Part shown: piece by piece, positions 32,698 through 44,440 of the stretch
How positions within the stretch are numbered: the first letter of the stretch is position 1
How the letters are laid out: the number at the start of each line of letters is the position of its first letter
From: Verticillium longisporum
Lineage: Eukaryota > Ascomycota > Sordariomycetes > Glomerellales > Plectosphaerellaceae
Direction: 5' to 3'
Assembly (NCBI GenBank): GCA_019188255.1
Contig: JAETXT010000001.1
Coordinates: forward strand, 2,046,001 to 2,110,000
Length of the DNA: 64,000 bases
Notes under the pieces: model-generated
Told to the model about the DNA's origin: nothing
Databases searched by the model: none
Seen by the model: only the letters and a program-made list of their open reading frames with translations
Position numbers and translations under genes: made by a program

Positions 32698-35506
32698 ATG
32701 AGGTGAGTTTATTGGAGTCTTTTTCTGAAGACACGAACCCTCGCTTCGTCTGCTCCTTCCTGCTAACCGCCGCCCACAGTTCTCCCTTGCGCAACCACCC
32801 CAGTTCTGCCAACCGCGGCATGCCCGCGCGATCAAGTCGCAAACGATCACGCACCAACGGCGACGATGGCTCCTCCGTCGGACTTGCCTCGAGCCCCATG
32901 GCTTCATCTCCTCCTGCCTTTAACATTGCCCACGGAGGAGACGACGACGACGACATTGAAGAGGATGTAGAGATTGAGGACGACCTCGACGAAATGGACG
33001 AGGCCGCAGAGGATGACGTCGACCTTTTCCGCGAGGGTTTCGAACAAGACTACAGGAGCAAGGAGGATGACAGATACGAAGGGATTGATATCGATGACGA
33101 GGGCGAGTACGACCAGATGGACCCTGCCACCAGGAGGCAACTCGAAGCTCAGCTCGCTCGTCGAGACGGTGAGGTCGCCCGTCGACAGCGCATTCCCGCC
33201 GCGTTCCTGCCCGGCGAGGATGACGATGGCGATATCGACCTCACAGCACAGCCCCGTCGCCGGCGACACGCCTATGACGAGGACCCTGACGATGCGATGG
33301 ACGAAGACATCATGGACGAGGAGCTCTCGCTCGAGGCTCTCCAGGACGTCAAGGCAGCCAGCCTGACCGACTGGGTGTCGCAGTCGTCCGTTCAGAGGAC
33401 CATCAGGAGAGAGTTCAAGTCCTTCTTGACCGAATACATCGACGAGAGTGGCTCGTCTGTCTACGGCAACCGAATCCGAACCCTGGGTGAGATCAACGCA
33501 GAGACGCTCGAGGTCTCGTATGATCACCTGTCCTCATCCAAGGCCATTCTGGCCTACTTCTTGGCCAATGCGCCGGCCGAGATGCTCAAGCTCTTTGACG
33601 AGGTCGCCATGGACGTTGTCCTTCTCCACTACCCAGACTACGAGCGCATCCACTCCGAGATCCACGTGCGCATCTTCGACCTCCCTGTCCACTACACCCT
33701 GAGGCAGCTGCGCCAGTCGCACCTCAACTGCCTCGTCCGTGTCAGTGGTGTCGTCACTCGCCGGACAGGCGTCTTCCCTCAGCTCAAATACGTAAGTTCG
33801 ACTGTACCAAGTGCGGCGTCACTTTGGGTCCTTTCCAGCAGGAGTCCAACGTCGAGGTCAAGATCTCGTACTGCCAGAGCTGCCAGTCCCGCGGCCCCTT
33901 CACCGTCAACTCGGAGAAGACGGTCTACCGCAACTACCAGAAGTTGACCCTGCAAGAGTCGCCCGGCACAGTGCCCGCTGGCCGTCTTCCTCGCACGAGG
34001 GAGGTCATTCTGCTGTGGGACCTCATCGACAAGGCCAAGCCCGGTGAGGAGATTGAGGTGACGGGCATTTACCGCAACAACTACGACGCACAACTCAACA
34101 ACCGAAACGGGTTCCCCGTCTTTGCCACGATTCTCGAAGCCAACAATGTCGTCAAGTCCCACGATCAACTGGCTGGTTTCCGCATGACGGAAGAGGATGA
34201 GGCGGCCATCCGCAAGCTGGCCCGCGACCCCGGCATCGTCGACAAGATCATCAACTCAATCGCCCCGAGTATCTACGGCCACACGGACATCAAGACAGCC
34301 GTGGCGCTGTCGCTGTTTGGCGGCGTTGCCAAGGTCGGCAAGGGCTCTCACCACGTGCGTGGCGACATCAACGTGCTGCTCCTGGGTGACCCGGGCACGG
34401 CCAAGTCGCAGGTGCTCAAGTACGTCGAGAAGACTGCGCACAGGGCCGTCTTCGCGACGGGCCAGGGTGCCAGTGCCGTCGGTCTCACGGCCAGCGTGCG
34501 GCGCGACCCGCTGACGAGCGAGTGGACGCTCGAGGGTGGCGCGCTCGTGCTCGCCGACAGGGGCACGTGCCTCATTGACGAGTTTGACAAGATGAACGAC
34601 CAGGACAGGACATCGATTCACGAAGCCATGGAGCAGCAGACCATCTCCATCTCCAAGGCGGGTATCGTCACGACGCTCCAGGCGCGCTGCGGCATCATCG
34701 CCGCGGCAAACCCCATCGGCGGCCGCTACAACTCGACCATTCCCTTCTCGGCCAATGTCGAGCTCACAGAGCCCATCCTGTCCCGCTTCGATATCCTCTG
34801 CGTCGTCCGCGACACGGTCGAGCCGGAGGAAGATGAGCGGTTGGCGCGCTTCATCGTAGGCCCGCACAGCCGGAGCCACGCCAACCGAACGCTGGTCTCA
34901 CAAGACCAGGACCAAGACTCGAAGGACGTGGCGGCCGGCGACAGGCAGCGATCCGAGGCGCAAAAGGCCAAGCTGGAGGCCGAGAAGCGGAGGAAGGAGA
35001 ACGAGATCCCCAGGAGCTGCTGCGGAAGTACATCCTCTACGCGCGCGACCGCCTGTCACCCAAGCCCTACCACATGGCCGAGGACGACAAGGACAAGGTG
35101 GCCCGTCTGTTCGCTGACATGAGGCGCGAGTCTCTGGCCAGGGTGCTGCCCTTATCCCACTGTGAGTTTTTTTTTTTTTTTTCTTTTGGACAATCCTGCC
35201 AACAACGGTCTGTCGCGTTTTGAGACTAACAGTGGCCCCTAGGTCCGTCATCTTGAGGCCATCATACGCATCAGTGAGGCCTTCTGCCGCATGCGACTGT
35301 CGGAGTACTGTTCCTCGCACGATATCGACCGCGCCATTGCCGTGACGGTCGAGAGCTTCGTCGGCAGCCAGAAGGTCAGCTGCAAGAAGGCTCTAGCAAG
35401 GGCCTTCGCCAAGTACACACTCGCGAGACCGGGCGCCGGCACTCAGTCCCAACGTAGTGCCGGAACGAGCCAGGCCTCGAGGCGGACGGGCACCGCTGCG
35501 GCATGA
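32698..35506 (+). CDS. mcm2: DNA replication licensing factor MCM2, frame broken at three places
   Basis: MCM2 is a subunit of the MCM2-7 replicative helicase. Exon 1 has only five coding bases (32698-32702, ATGAG); exon 2 starts at 32780 and exon 3 is 35243-35506. The N-terminus is acidic ([15 protein letters not shown]). Conserved parts include [22 protein letters not shown], a zinc finger (CTKCG...CQSC, about 342-370), Walker [10 protein letters not shown] (about 538), Walker [10 protein letters not shown] (about 598) and arginine finger LSRFDILC (about 669). One A is missing at 33794-33795 (LKYVKFDC broken) and one C at 35008-35011 ([17 protein letters not shown] broken). Phase also fails just before the 35162 donor, where the usual short linker before [14 protein letters not shown] is garbled. 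Restored length is about 884 residues. Confidence 0.93.
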
Positions 35507-37124
35507 AGAAGGGGGTAAGGAAAGGGACTAGGAGGGAGCTGAGGGCGGGTGCATGACGACGTGACCATGGATATCTTTGGTTGTAACGAAGAGATGTGAG
35601 AGACATGGCGCAATATTGCGAGCGACCTTGGAACAGGCGACCACTGGGAAAGGGGGTCAAGGGTACACAACAGGGACGGACGGCATGGGAGGAGGGGCCG
35701 AGCAGGCGGCGGCGGCGGCGGGTGGGTGTTGGCGAACATTAATCAATGATATCACCTGTCTTTTTCCTTTTCACTGCCTTGTCCCCCATCTTGCACTTGC
35801 AGAGCTGGGAGCACAGCCTTGACCTGGTATTATGTTTCCAGGCGGCCCACGAGCCGGTTTCCGTGTCGAATCTCTTCGTCCCCAGGTCCCACGCCATCGG
35901 TAAAGCGAGCTTCTCTCGTGATATATTTAGAGCCATACGGCAGACGAAAGCAGCAACAGCTCCAACGTGCAGCAGCAGCAGCAGCAGCAGCAGCACTGCC
36001 TCCCTCCCCCATTCTGTCTCTGCCTCTTGTCCCTCTCCCGTTCCAGCAATCGCGTGTGCGCGCGGCCCCCAAACCGGGCCACCCACCCACCTCGACGATG
36101 GTCGACCAGTTGGCCCGAAACGGGAGCGCCCTGCTTGGCGTGCATGCCGAGCACCAACCCGGGCCTCTCGTGGTTGGTAGCCTTCTCTCGGTTGGGCGTC
36201 AGGTTGTCTCTCTGCATGCGATAGTCCTTTCCCTTCCCTTCTTCTCTTCGGTTCGTTTTCCTACCTTGGAGTCAGGCTGTCGATTTTGTGCGTCGGGGGG
36301 GAAGAGGGGGGCACATGAGTGAGAGGAGGACAGAAATATTGGCAGGATCCCGAAAACCATTGCACGCCGCGTCTGGCTATTCGCCTGTGGATTCCAATCC
36401 ATTCCTTTTAAACGGAGCTTGTTCGCACCTTGTTCGTGAGCAGGGGAAGGGTGGTGATCACAAACCTCAAGCTCACATCCCGTCACATAACTGCCCTGGT
36501 CCAGACCCGGGAAACGACCTCAAACAGTCTGTTGGTTGTCGGGCTGTTGGCCGTCTGCTGCGACCCCCTTCGACCTCCGCTCTTGCCGTGCCATCGCCTC
36601 ATGCAAGGGTCCCGCCCGTCTTTTGATCGAGACGAGGTGCCTCTCTGTCTCCCACTGCGACCGCGATAGTAGCGTACCAGCCGCTCCCGCTCCTCTGCAG
36701 GCCTGCGTTGTATGCCGCCAGACTCTTGCCCAGAGGGCGTTTGGCACTCGTCCTTCATACAGTATAACCCATCTTCATTCACCTGACCTTTGATTCTAAT
36801 CCTCTCTCGACGTGCCGTGGGGCCTACGATCCAACTCGGAACCGCCTGGTTGATCCCTGCAACGAACCTGCGGGTGAGCCCACACTCGTTTTCAGAGACG
36901 AAAGACCAACCTCGTTGATTGAAGGTTGGTCAAAGAAGCGAAAAGCCCGACCGACTTTCAGCCTCGCCTTCACATTCACAGCAGGCCAACATTATCATAA
37001 TTTGTAATTACCCGGTGCCGTACGCTCGTGGACAACTTCGAAGGCATACGCACTGAGGCGGCATCATCATCACCGCCGCCCTTGGGACTTGCACAGAACG
37101 AAAGCCTACCCTGTCCAGAAGACC
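35507..37124. promoter_or_regulatory. Intergenic region with short CAG microsatellite
   Basis: About 1.6 kb between MCM2 and the downstream membrane-protein gene, both plus strand. An (AGC)n run lies at 35970-35994. The remainder is CT-rich toward 36700, consistent with a leader. No conserved frame. Confidence 0.4.
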
Positions 37125-40100
37125 ATGGCCGACGGCAAATCGGGCCCCAGCTTGCGATCCGTGCCGGAAACGGACGAGGCCGAGACGACCCTGTTGTCTT
37201 CTCACGTCTCGCGCCGCGATGGCTACACGCGGATGCCATCGGATGGAGCCATCGACATCTCCAGCTTCGAACAGCGCCTCTCCCCTTCCCCTTCCCCGGA
37301 CCAGGGCCTCGGCATATCCTCCTTTTCCAGCACGCCGAGGAGGCCCATCTCGCGGGTGCCTGTCGGCTCCAAGACGAGCTCTCCCGTGTCACCGAGGTCC
37401 TACCACGGCCTCCTGAGCTCGCCCCAGGAGACGCATAGTGATGAACGTCAGGCAAGGACACCAGACATGGGCGACTCCCCCATCTTCGAGTCTCCGGTGG
37501 ACTCGCCAAAAGGGACCAGGACACCGTCACGTCTTCGCAAGTGGTTCTCCGGGACTTGGTCCAAAGCCGCACCACCCGCATACGACATGGCAGAGCAGCA
37601 GTCGCCCAACTTTAGCCGTCCCCCACCGCAGAGAGATGAAGAGACTGCGTTGCGGCTCGGTGATCGAGATGGTATGGGGGAGCATTCATCCCATCCAAGC
37701 CCGGCAGACGATGACGATGCGAACGAGGAGTGCGATAAGACGCTCCATGAGAGATATCGTGAGTTGTCCTGCTGACCCGGTTCCTCCGTCTCAAGCTGAC
37801 AGGACCCAGGCCAAGTGCCGAATTACTGCAGCTCGACAAAAGATGTCCGCAAGAGGCGCGTCAGCTGGCTCTCCGTATCCATCCTGACGCTGTCCGTGTA
37901 TTCCACGGCACTGAGCTGCTTGTGGTTCATCATCGCCATCGTGCAGCCGCGCTGGGGCCGTGCCATCTCTTCGAACGGCGGCATCGCTCCGGCCACTGCG
38001 TCGGTCGTGTGTACCCTGTTTGCCAAGACGATCGAAATGTCCTTTGTGACCGTCTTCATCTCTTTCCTTGGACAGGTTCTCAGTCGTAGGGCGTTTGTGA
38101 AGAAGTCTAGAGGCATGACCTTGGCAGAGATGACCATGCGGAACTGGGTCATTGTGAGCCGTCCCCCCTTTTCTTACCTTCAGCGTGACCTCTAGCTGAT
38201 GCTCGCAGCAACCCGGATCGCTGATCACCCACTGGGAAACTATCCCCTATGCCGGTGTTACGTTCCTCGGCGTCATATCTCTTGCGGCGACTGTCGCGGC
38301 CACCTTCTACACCACAGCCTCCGAGGCCATGATCACCCCAAAGATCAAATTCGGCGGTTGGGAACACAAGGTCCTGCAAGGACACGTTCGGTCACAGTAT
38401 GCCAATCCTTTGTATGTGAATACGGTTTGCGCAACCCCTCTGCGCGATAACGATCCAGCAGAGGCAGGTGGCTCGTGTCTTGATGTCCAGTACTCTGGTC
38501 AATGTGAGTGTAGTATCGTCTGTGGCTGGACGTACCCGCCATACTAACGTAGCCAGCCTATCGCAACCTACTCTCTTTCATGCGTACCTGGGACGAAATC
38601 TATGCCAATGGCACCAGCATTGAGGACAAGCTTAGCGACAGGCCAGTCGGTACCACACTTCTTTACGACAACACCACAATGACTTCTGCATGGATCGAAT
38701 CCGAGTTTGGCGACCCAGCAGCCAGCTTCGAGGACCATGGAAGGATCATCAACAACGTCACGCTCGCCATGCCTCACCCGGGTAAGCTCCTCATCCATGA
38801 CACTGTCCTGGTCTGACCGGTGGACTCCTCAGGCGTGTATGAAGCAGCCATCAACCCGGTCAACGCTATTCTGCAACCAGATGATCTCTCTGACGTTGGT
38901 GAATACACCATACGAGCAAGTGTTGTGTCGCCTTCTGTCAACGTCCTCTGCGTCAATATGGAGGAGACGGAGCTCGCGCCGTTGATCTATACGACGTGGC
39001 CCAATGCCGACACCAGCCCCACGGGCGTGGGTGACCAGCGCATCGGAAGCGACAACTGGCGGGATGACGTGCCCAATATGGCCAAAGACGAGTGGCTGAA
39101 CCGCACCGTGGTAGACGAGATATTCAAATGGGGACCGGAGTACAAGCGTCGGCCACCAGTGTTCCAGCTTGTGAGTCGCCTTCCTCACGTGTTGTCGAGG
39201 ATTTCATGCGCTGACGATCCACAGTACCCGGCCGACTTCAACATGGTCGCCAACGCAACGCACGCGGCGCCGGCCTCAGAATGGGATCAACCAGCGAGAG
39301 ATGCTCTATACCTTCTCGCCAAATCGAATGCTCTCGAGAGTTACACACTTTGTGATCGGCGGTTGTGGGTTTCGCCCTGGTGCCCCACCCATTTCAGCAG
39401 CTCGGGTATCGCTGTCGCACACATGAAGGCGCACTGCGAAGACAAGGAGGACCCCGACAGCTATGTGAAGTCATATTCGGACATCACATGGTCGCTGGCC
39501 AACAGGGACTGGGCGGTACGTCACAAGGCTAGCTCTCTGCACTCTGATCAGCTTTCTGACTTGAGCCACAGAATGTCGCAGATCAGTGGCGCCTCTCGAT
39601 GGATCTCAACGGCGGGACGTACAACAACAACGCTTCCAACGCCCGTATACTGACGCAGCTCGTGCTCGACCAACATAAACTCAACCCACTCATGCCATCC
39701 ATCGCAGAGGCACTTGCCGTGCTGTCTTCGTCTACGCTCACCATTGCTTCTCTCTCGACACCGTTCGTGCATTACTGGGAGTACCCCAAGTCCATTCTCG
39801 CGTCACCCGGGGCGCTTCAATCTTTTAATGCGTCATTGCGAACTCAGGAGTATACTTCATCGCATACGTTCGCTTGGCATAACATTTTCTACCTCGTGCT
39901 GTTCTTCGTGTTTGCCATCAACGTCTTCTGTTTGGGGTATCTGCTGGCGCGATCGGGCCTCGTAACGGATTACACGGAGCCGCAGAATCTCTTTGCACTG
40001 GCGGTCAACTCACCGCCGAGCACACAGTTGGGCGGAGATTGTGGCGGAGGGCCGGGAAGCCGAGCGCTTGTGGTGCCGTGGCGCGTGGGTTACGCACGGA

Positions 40101-40273
40101 GCGAGAACCACTATTTCTTTGAGGAGGCGAGCGATCGTCCGTTCAAGGGCAAGTGGTCGCGACCCCACGCGAAGAGCAGTGAGACTCTAGAGGGTGAGAC
40201 GGAAAGGGAAGTGGAAGGGCCAGGGGCGAGGAGTAGTTATAAGCGATTGAGCACAAGTCGGATGTGGTTGTAG
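37125..40273 (+). CDS. Large multi-pass membrane protein of unknown function, next to MCM2
   Basis: Seven exons (37125-37758, 37810-38153, 38209-38503, 38557-38781, 38833-39170, 39225-39515, 39572-40273), all phases consistent, give 942 residues. Residues 1-210 are Ser/Pro-rich and cytosolic in character. Membrane segments: SWLSVSILTLSVYSTALSCL (about 232), one at ASVVCTLFAKTIEMSFVTVF (about 275), one at VTFLGVISLAATVAATFY (about 345), and near the C-terminus IFYLVLFFVFAINVFCLGYL (about 810). Between segments 3 and 4 is a 440-residue region with several N-x-S/T sites and paired Cys, typical of a luminal or extracellular domain. I recall fungal relatives labelled 'mcm2 3 5 family', which the sequence does not support: no helicase motif is present. 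Function unknown. A start at 37089 is possible. Confidence 0.75.
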
Positions 40274-41100
40274 TCCTGGTTTTAGGGTGCTTCAGAAGAT
40301 TTGTACCTATCTTGATTTGCAGGCCCCCACTGCTGAAAGCATTGTTTTGGTCAAACACTTGAGAAATGGAAAAACAAGCTTGGCTTGTTCCATCCCGCGT
40401 TTGTCTGAGGCAGACAGGGGTAGTAGCCAGCCGGACCTGGGGCGCGAATCACGATCGTCAGGACCAGCGTCTGACCTTTCTGGTCCTCGAGTCAAGGAGC
40501 TCTGTGTGTCTTCCGATCAGAGGGAGAGGGCTACGCCGTCGGACGAGGCGACAAAAGAGTGCGTCAGTGACCAATGTTCCAAGACGGAATTGGCATGGAA
40601 TCGGCACCGATGGCCAGCTAGAGACACACTGTGGTACCTGCATGACTCGGCCGGATTTGAGAGTTACGGCGTCAGTCCGTCTGTTGTTTCCATGGCAGGG
40701 GCCGGGTTGAGTCGGGTTGGCTGGCCCAAGCTGGATCGCTTTGTGAAAGCGAGTCTGTGCCTGTCTCCGAGGAAACACACCGGTACCCGGGAGGGCACGG
40801 CACTGACAGGAACCTGGCTGGTGCAGGGTGGTCGGCCGGGGACGATCGCCATGTCCCAGTGCGAGCAAATGAGCTTGGCACAAAACGGCCAGAAATCCGC
40901 GCAAGAAACCGGGGCAGGACTAATCACGGCGCGGCCGACAGGGTTGTTTCGATGGGCATCGTGCGGGAGAGTGAGCGGTGGGTGCGGCTTTGGGGGGTAG
41001 GTGTGCGATTCTGGAGAGGATCAGGCTATTCGGCAGGTGCAGGCCAGAACTGTCGGGACCAGGGCAGCTTGGGGTAATTCGCGCAAGGAGGTACAAAAGT

Positions 41101-41128
41101 TGTGTGTGTGTGTGTGTGTGTGTGTGTG
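41101..41128. repeat. (TG)14 dinucleotide microsatellite
   Basis: Fourteen TG units in intergenic DNA, followed by irregular GATG units. Confidence 0.95.
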
Positions 41129-41843
41129 CATGTCGGATGTGCTCAAAGTATTGATGGATGGATGCGCGGATAGATGGATGGATGGAATAATGCAATGGCG
41201 AATGGACGGGGGGTGGGCTGTCGAGGATGGAGATGGAGATGGAGATGGGAGATGGAATGGTCCGGCCGTAATGAGTGACACTGCAAAACAACGCAGTGAG
41301 GTAAACAGGGCGATAGTGGTGACACTGGCATCAAGTAAGATGGACTGGCGAAGCACTGACCCTCCATGCCTGCGAGCCAATCGACGTCCCTGCATGTCAT
41401 CCAAGCCGCTGCGGGTTTGCCCAGTGCCCTCCCCACACTGAAGTATCGGGTACCTTGCCGCGCTGGGGCCTCTAGGCTTGTTTGACCGGGAAGGTACAGG
41501 GGCCGGTGGTCGACAGGCGCGACCGACGGGCAAAGCAGGCACGGTATAGGCGCAGACAGGGCAGGCAGGAGGGGTGCGGGAGAAAGAAAGAAAAAAAAAA
41601 GACCCTCAGGAAGAAAGCCCAGGACGCACTGCCCAGGACTCGCTGTCGCACCTGCCGCCTTGCCGGCTAGCTGGACAAGCTTTTCGCAGGCCCCATACTG
41701 TTCTTGGCTTAGCTTTCGAGCTCTTCTCCGAGAGACCCCATTCTGCGCCCCCAATAAGCCCCCCCGTCCAGTGGGTGCGGGCGGGCATTTGCACTGGAAA
41801 GCGAGATCCAATGTACCAAGTAAAACCGACGACGACCTGAGTG

Positions 41844-41905
41844 ACCTAGCTACCTACCTAGGTAGGTAGGTAGGTAGGTAGGAACGGTACCTTACCTACC
41901 TACAG
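41844..41905. repeat. Long TACCTACC/GGTAGGTA palindromic array
   Basis: Three TACC units meet five to six GGTA units through a CCTAGG centre near 41860. A second CCTACC block follows at 41891-41903. The array could form a hairpin. Intergenic. Confidence 0.9.
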
Positions 41906-42748
41906 TGGGTGTGCACGGTAACAGACAAGCGCGACAGGCAGGACGGCACACCCCATTCTCGGTGGTCTGAAATACCTCGTGGTCACCCGTCCGCTTTCGA
42001 CCGCTGATAATCCTGCTTGCTCCCTCCCCTTCTTCTTCCTTTTCCCTTTCTTCCTCCTTCAGCTCCCAATTCCCTCCCGGCAGCATCTTCACCCTCCGAT
42101 CCCGTTAGTATTTCCTCTCCCCTCAACTTGGTACATCAGCGTCTTGTGCCAATCAATTTTGTTCTTGATGCTATTCGAAGCTGCATCATCCCTACGTTGT
42201 TGGCGCTTGGCTAATCGTTTTGCTGCAGAAACCCCAGCTTTCGACTCTTGTCGTCGTTGTCGCACGAGCACCATCTACCAAAGGTAAATCGATCCTCAAT
42301 CCCCTTGTTTTCGAAGTTTATTTGCTGCATCGCAATCGCTACACCCCAATTGTGGCCAATTGATCGCCCCCTGCACAGAGGGAAGCTCTGGTCTATAACA
42401 GACGGCAAGTTTTCTGCTACCCGACGGTCTCGTCTCGCGCGATGGGACTTGGCGGGCGCCGTCTGCAGCTCCAGCCCCCGGGCCATTCGATACGGAGGCC
42501 AACTGGTGGTCCGGCACCAGCCCCAGGCCTGGAAGCTCGCAGACCCGTGTTTTCGCGCTCTCTGTTGTTTAAAAGCCTCACACAGCAGCCATGTTCTTTC
42601 GCCTTTTCCCACCCTTCGTCTATTGTTCAATTCGACCGACTCAGCGTTCTTGAGTCTTTTCGTGCCTCAGCGCATTCTTTGATCCGGGCCTTCTCGCTAA
42701 CAAACCCTCTCAGTTCATCTCATCTCCACTCCCCCCACCACCGCCAAC

Positions 42749-42939
42749 ATGCCTGCCGTCAACACCCTCGTCGCTCGCGACGCCCTCAACCAGCTCGCCA
42801 AGCGCAACTGGCCCAAGCAGGAGCCCGGTCTGATGGCCGTCTTCGTCATTGCGGCCTCGTCGCCATCGTCCTCGTCGGCATCTACTTCTTCAAGTGGAAC
42901 AACAAGAGGAAAGCCAGGGCCCAGACCCAGCAGATCTAG
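42749..42939 (+). CDS. Small single-pass membrane protein, frame broken by one base
   Basis: The start MPAVNTLVARDALNQLAKRN, then WPKQEPGLMAVFVIA, is followed in the +1 frame by GLVAIVLVGIYFFKWNNK and RKARAQTQQI to a stop at 42939. Adding one G or C at about 42852-42854 joins the halves into 63 residues: a short amphipathic N-terminus, one membrane helix (about 29-49) and a basic tail. The joined protein has textbook single-pass topology, whereas the uncorrected frame gives a Ser/Pro/Arg-rich tail. Function unknown. A leader of several hundred CT-rich bases precedes it. Confidence 0.6.
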
Positions 42940-43750
42940 AGAACTAGCGCCGGGGACGCACCTCAGGCAGCGGCCGGGGCCTACGCCTTACCGCTTCGAC
43001 GGGAATCAACAATTCTCGACAACCAAGCCAACGCTGATGGACAAATGATTTCGGACGGGCTTTCTTGCTCACGGGGGTCTTGAGGCGATGGGAAGGCGGC
43101 GGGGGGTCTCTTCGGGACGCGTCGCCGCACTTGACCGTCGTGCATGATCCGCCACCTTGGGCAACCCTGAACGGGGCGTGTGCACTCGTTGGCAGCGGTC
43201 TTTGGGGCTTGGGTCGAAGTGTAGACGGAGGGCGTTGGGGGGAGCCATGTCACACCATTACTTTTGTACAAACGCGCGCATCCATCCATCCAGTACTATC
43301 TGGTCTGGACATCTTTCGCGGAGCAGCGTTCCGTCTCGGTGCTTTGCGTCGGTAGCCAGATCAACTCTTAATGACACGATACCACTTAAAGCTACACTTG
43401 TTGCTGTTGTTGCTGTAATTGCTGTACAGTAGCCAATTGGCTCAATTAACGTGAAAAGAAAGAAACTCTGACCCTGCAATGCCGCACTGTCGCCAGACTC
43501 CAGATTCCTATCTACCCGTGAGCCGTGACACCTGTCTCCGATATTGAATGAATAATACACGGCCCCTCGTCCGTGGCCCATATGACGAAGCTTCCCGGTT
43601 CTCAGCCGTGGGACAAAACAGACACTCCGTTGCTCAACAAGCTGCATTCACCCCCGTAAAGGCACTGCCCGCCTCAGAGTACATATTGATCTCAGCACGC
43701 AGGGTCTCGCAGCAAGCAGAACTCCGCCAGTCACCGGCATGTCCCCCCCA

Positions 43751-44440
43751 TCAAACGAGACCCCACGCGATCAACAACGGCATGGCAACATAGAGAAACA
43801 CCATGGCCACAACAGCAGGCACGACGGGCGGCGTGTGCTCGGCGGCGCAGCCGATCAAGGCGATGACGAAGCCGAGGGGCCGCACGACGAGAAGGCGCAG
43901 CAGCGCCGCGGGCCAGCGTAGTAGCACCACCCAGCGGCGGCGGCGGTGGTCGTCGTCGTCGTCGTGTCCGCTGCGGCCCACGTCGGCGCCGAGCTGGCTC
44001 TCGAGGCGGGCGTCGATGTCGTGCGGGCTGATGAGGCGGTTGACGGAGGCGGAGAAGGAGCCGGCGCGCGAGCGGCCCTCTGGGTCCGTGGCGACGCCGA
44101 GACGGGATCCGCCGGGGGACGGCGAGGGGGGGATCTCGCAGGTGCGGCCTTTGGCGCGGTTGTAGGCTTTTTTTTGGTGTTTCGTGTTAGTGTGACGTGC
44201 GCTGTCTCTCTCATCTCATGAATCTTTTGGGGGGGCAGAGGGTGGGGTGTGCATGTGGAAGGGTGAAGGGTGTGTGGCAGGGGTGTGGAAGCAGCAGGAG
44301 AGGACAGCATGAGGAAGCGGCAGGAGAAGGCACGGCAATTCATGATTGAGTGCCGACGTCATTGCGTCATTCCGTGATGTTCTGGATGGATGTCTTTGAT
44401 GTCTTGCTGGATCAGGGTGGGATTCTGTCTCCTTACGCAT
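43751..44440 (-). CDS. Small protein with two membrane segments, tiny first exon
   Basis: Exon 2 (44166-43751) is open and protein-like: YNRAKGRTCEIPPSPSPGG, SFSASVNRLISPHDIDARL, then HDDDDDHRRRR. Two hydrophobic segments close the protein (LLRWPAALLRLLVVRPLGFVI and VVPAVVAMVFLYVAMPLLIA), ending GLV. No Met starts it. An exon of only ATGC at 44440-44437 with donor GTAAGG, a CTAAC branch site and the acceptor AAG at 44167 gives a 139-residue protein starting MPYNRAKG, in phase. The first exon is an inference; one extra A in the 8-A run at 44168-44175 would instead extend the frame upstream. Function unknown. Confidence 0.5.

Larger units (their letters stand above)
40274..42748. other. Intergenic region with microsatellites and palindromic repeat
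   Basis: About 2.5 kb without a supported gene. It holds a TG run (41101-41128), GATG/GATGGA-type repeats (about 41145-41255), an A-run (41590-41600) and the largest TACC/GGTA palindrome (41844-41905). From about 42000 the sequence is CT-rich and leads to the small gene at 42749. Confidence 0.45.

Noticed and set aside
35967..35994. Second polyglutamine-coding CAG run
   Set aside because: It is in intergenic DNA with no supporting frame; treated as a microsatellite.
36840..36900. Possible tRNA-like segment (GGTTGATCC with inverted repeats)
   Set aside because: No A-box/B-box pair with correct spacing and no cloverleaf could be drawn.
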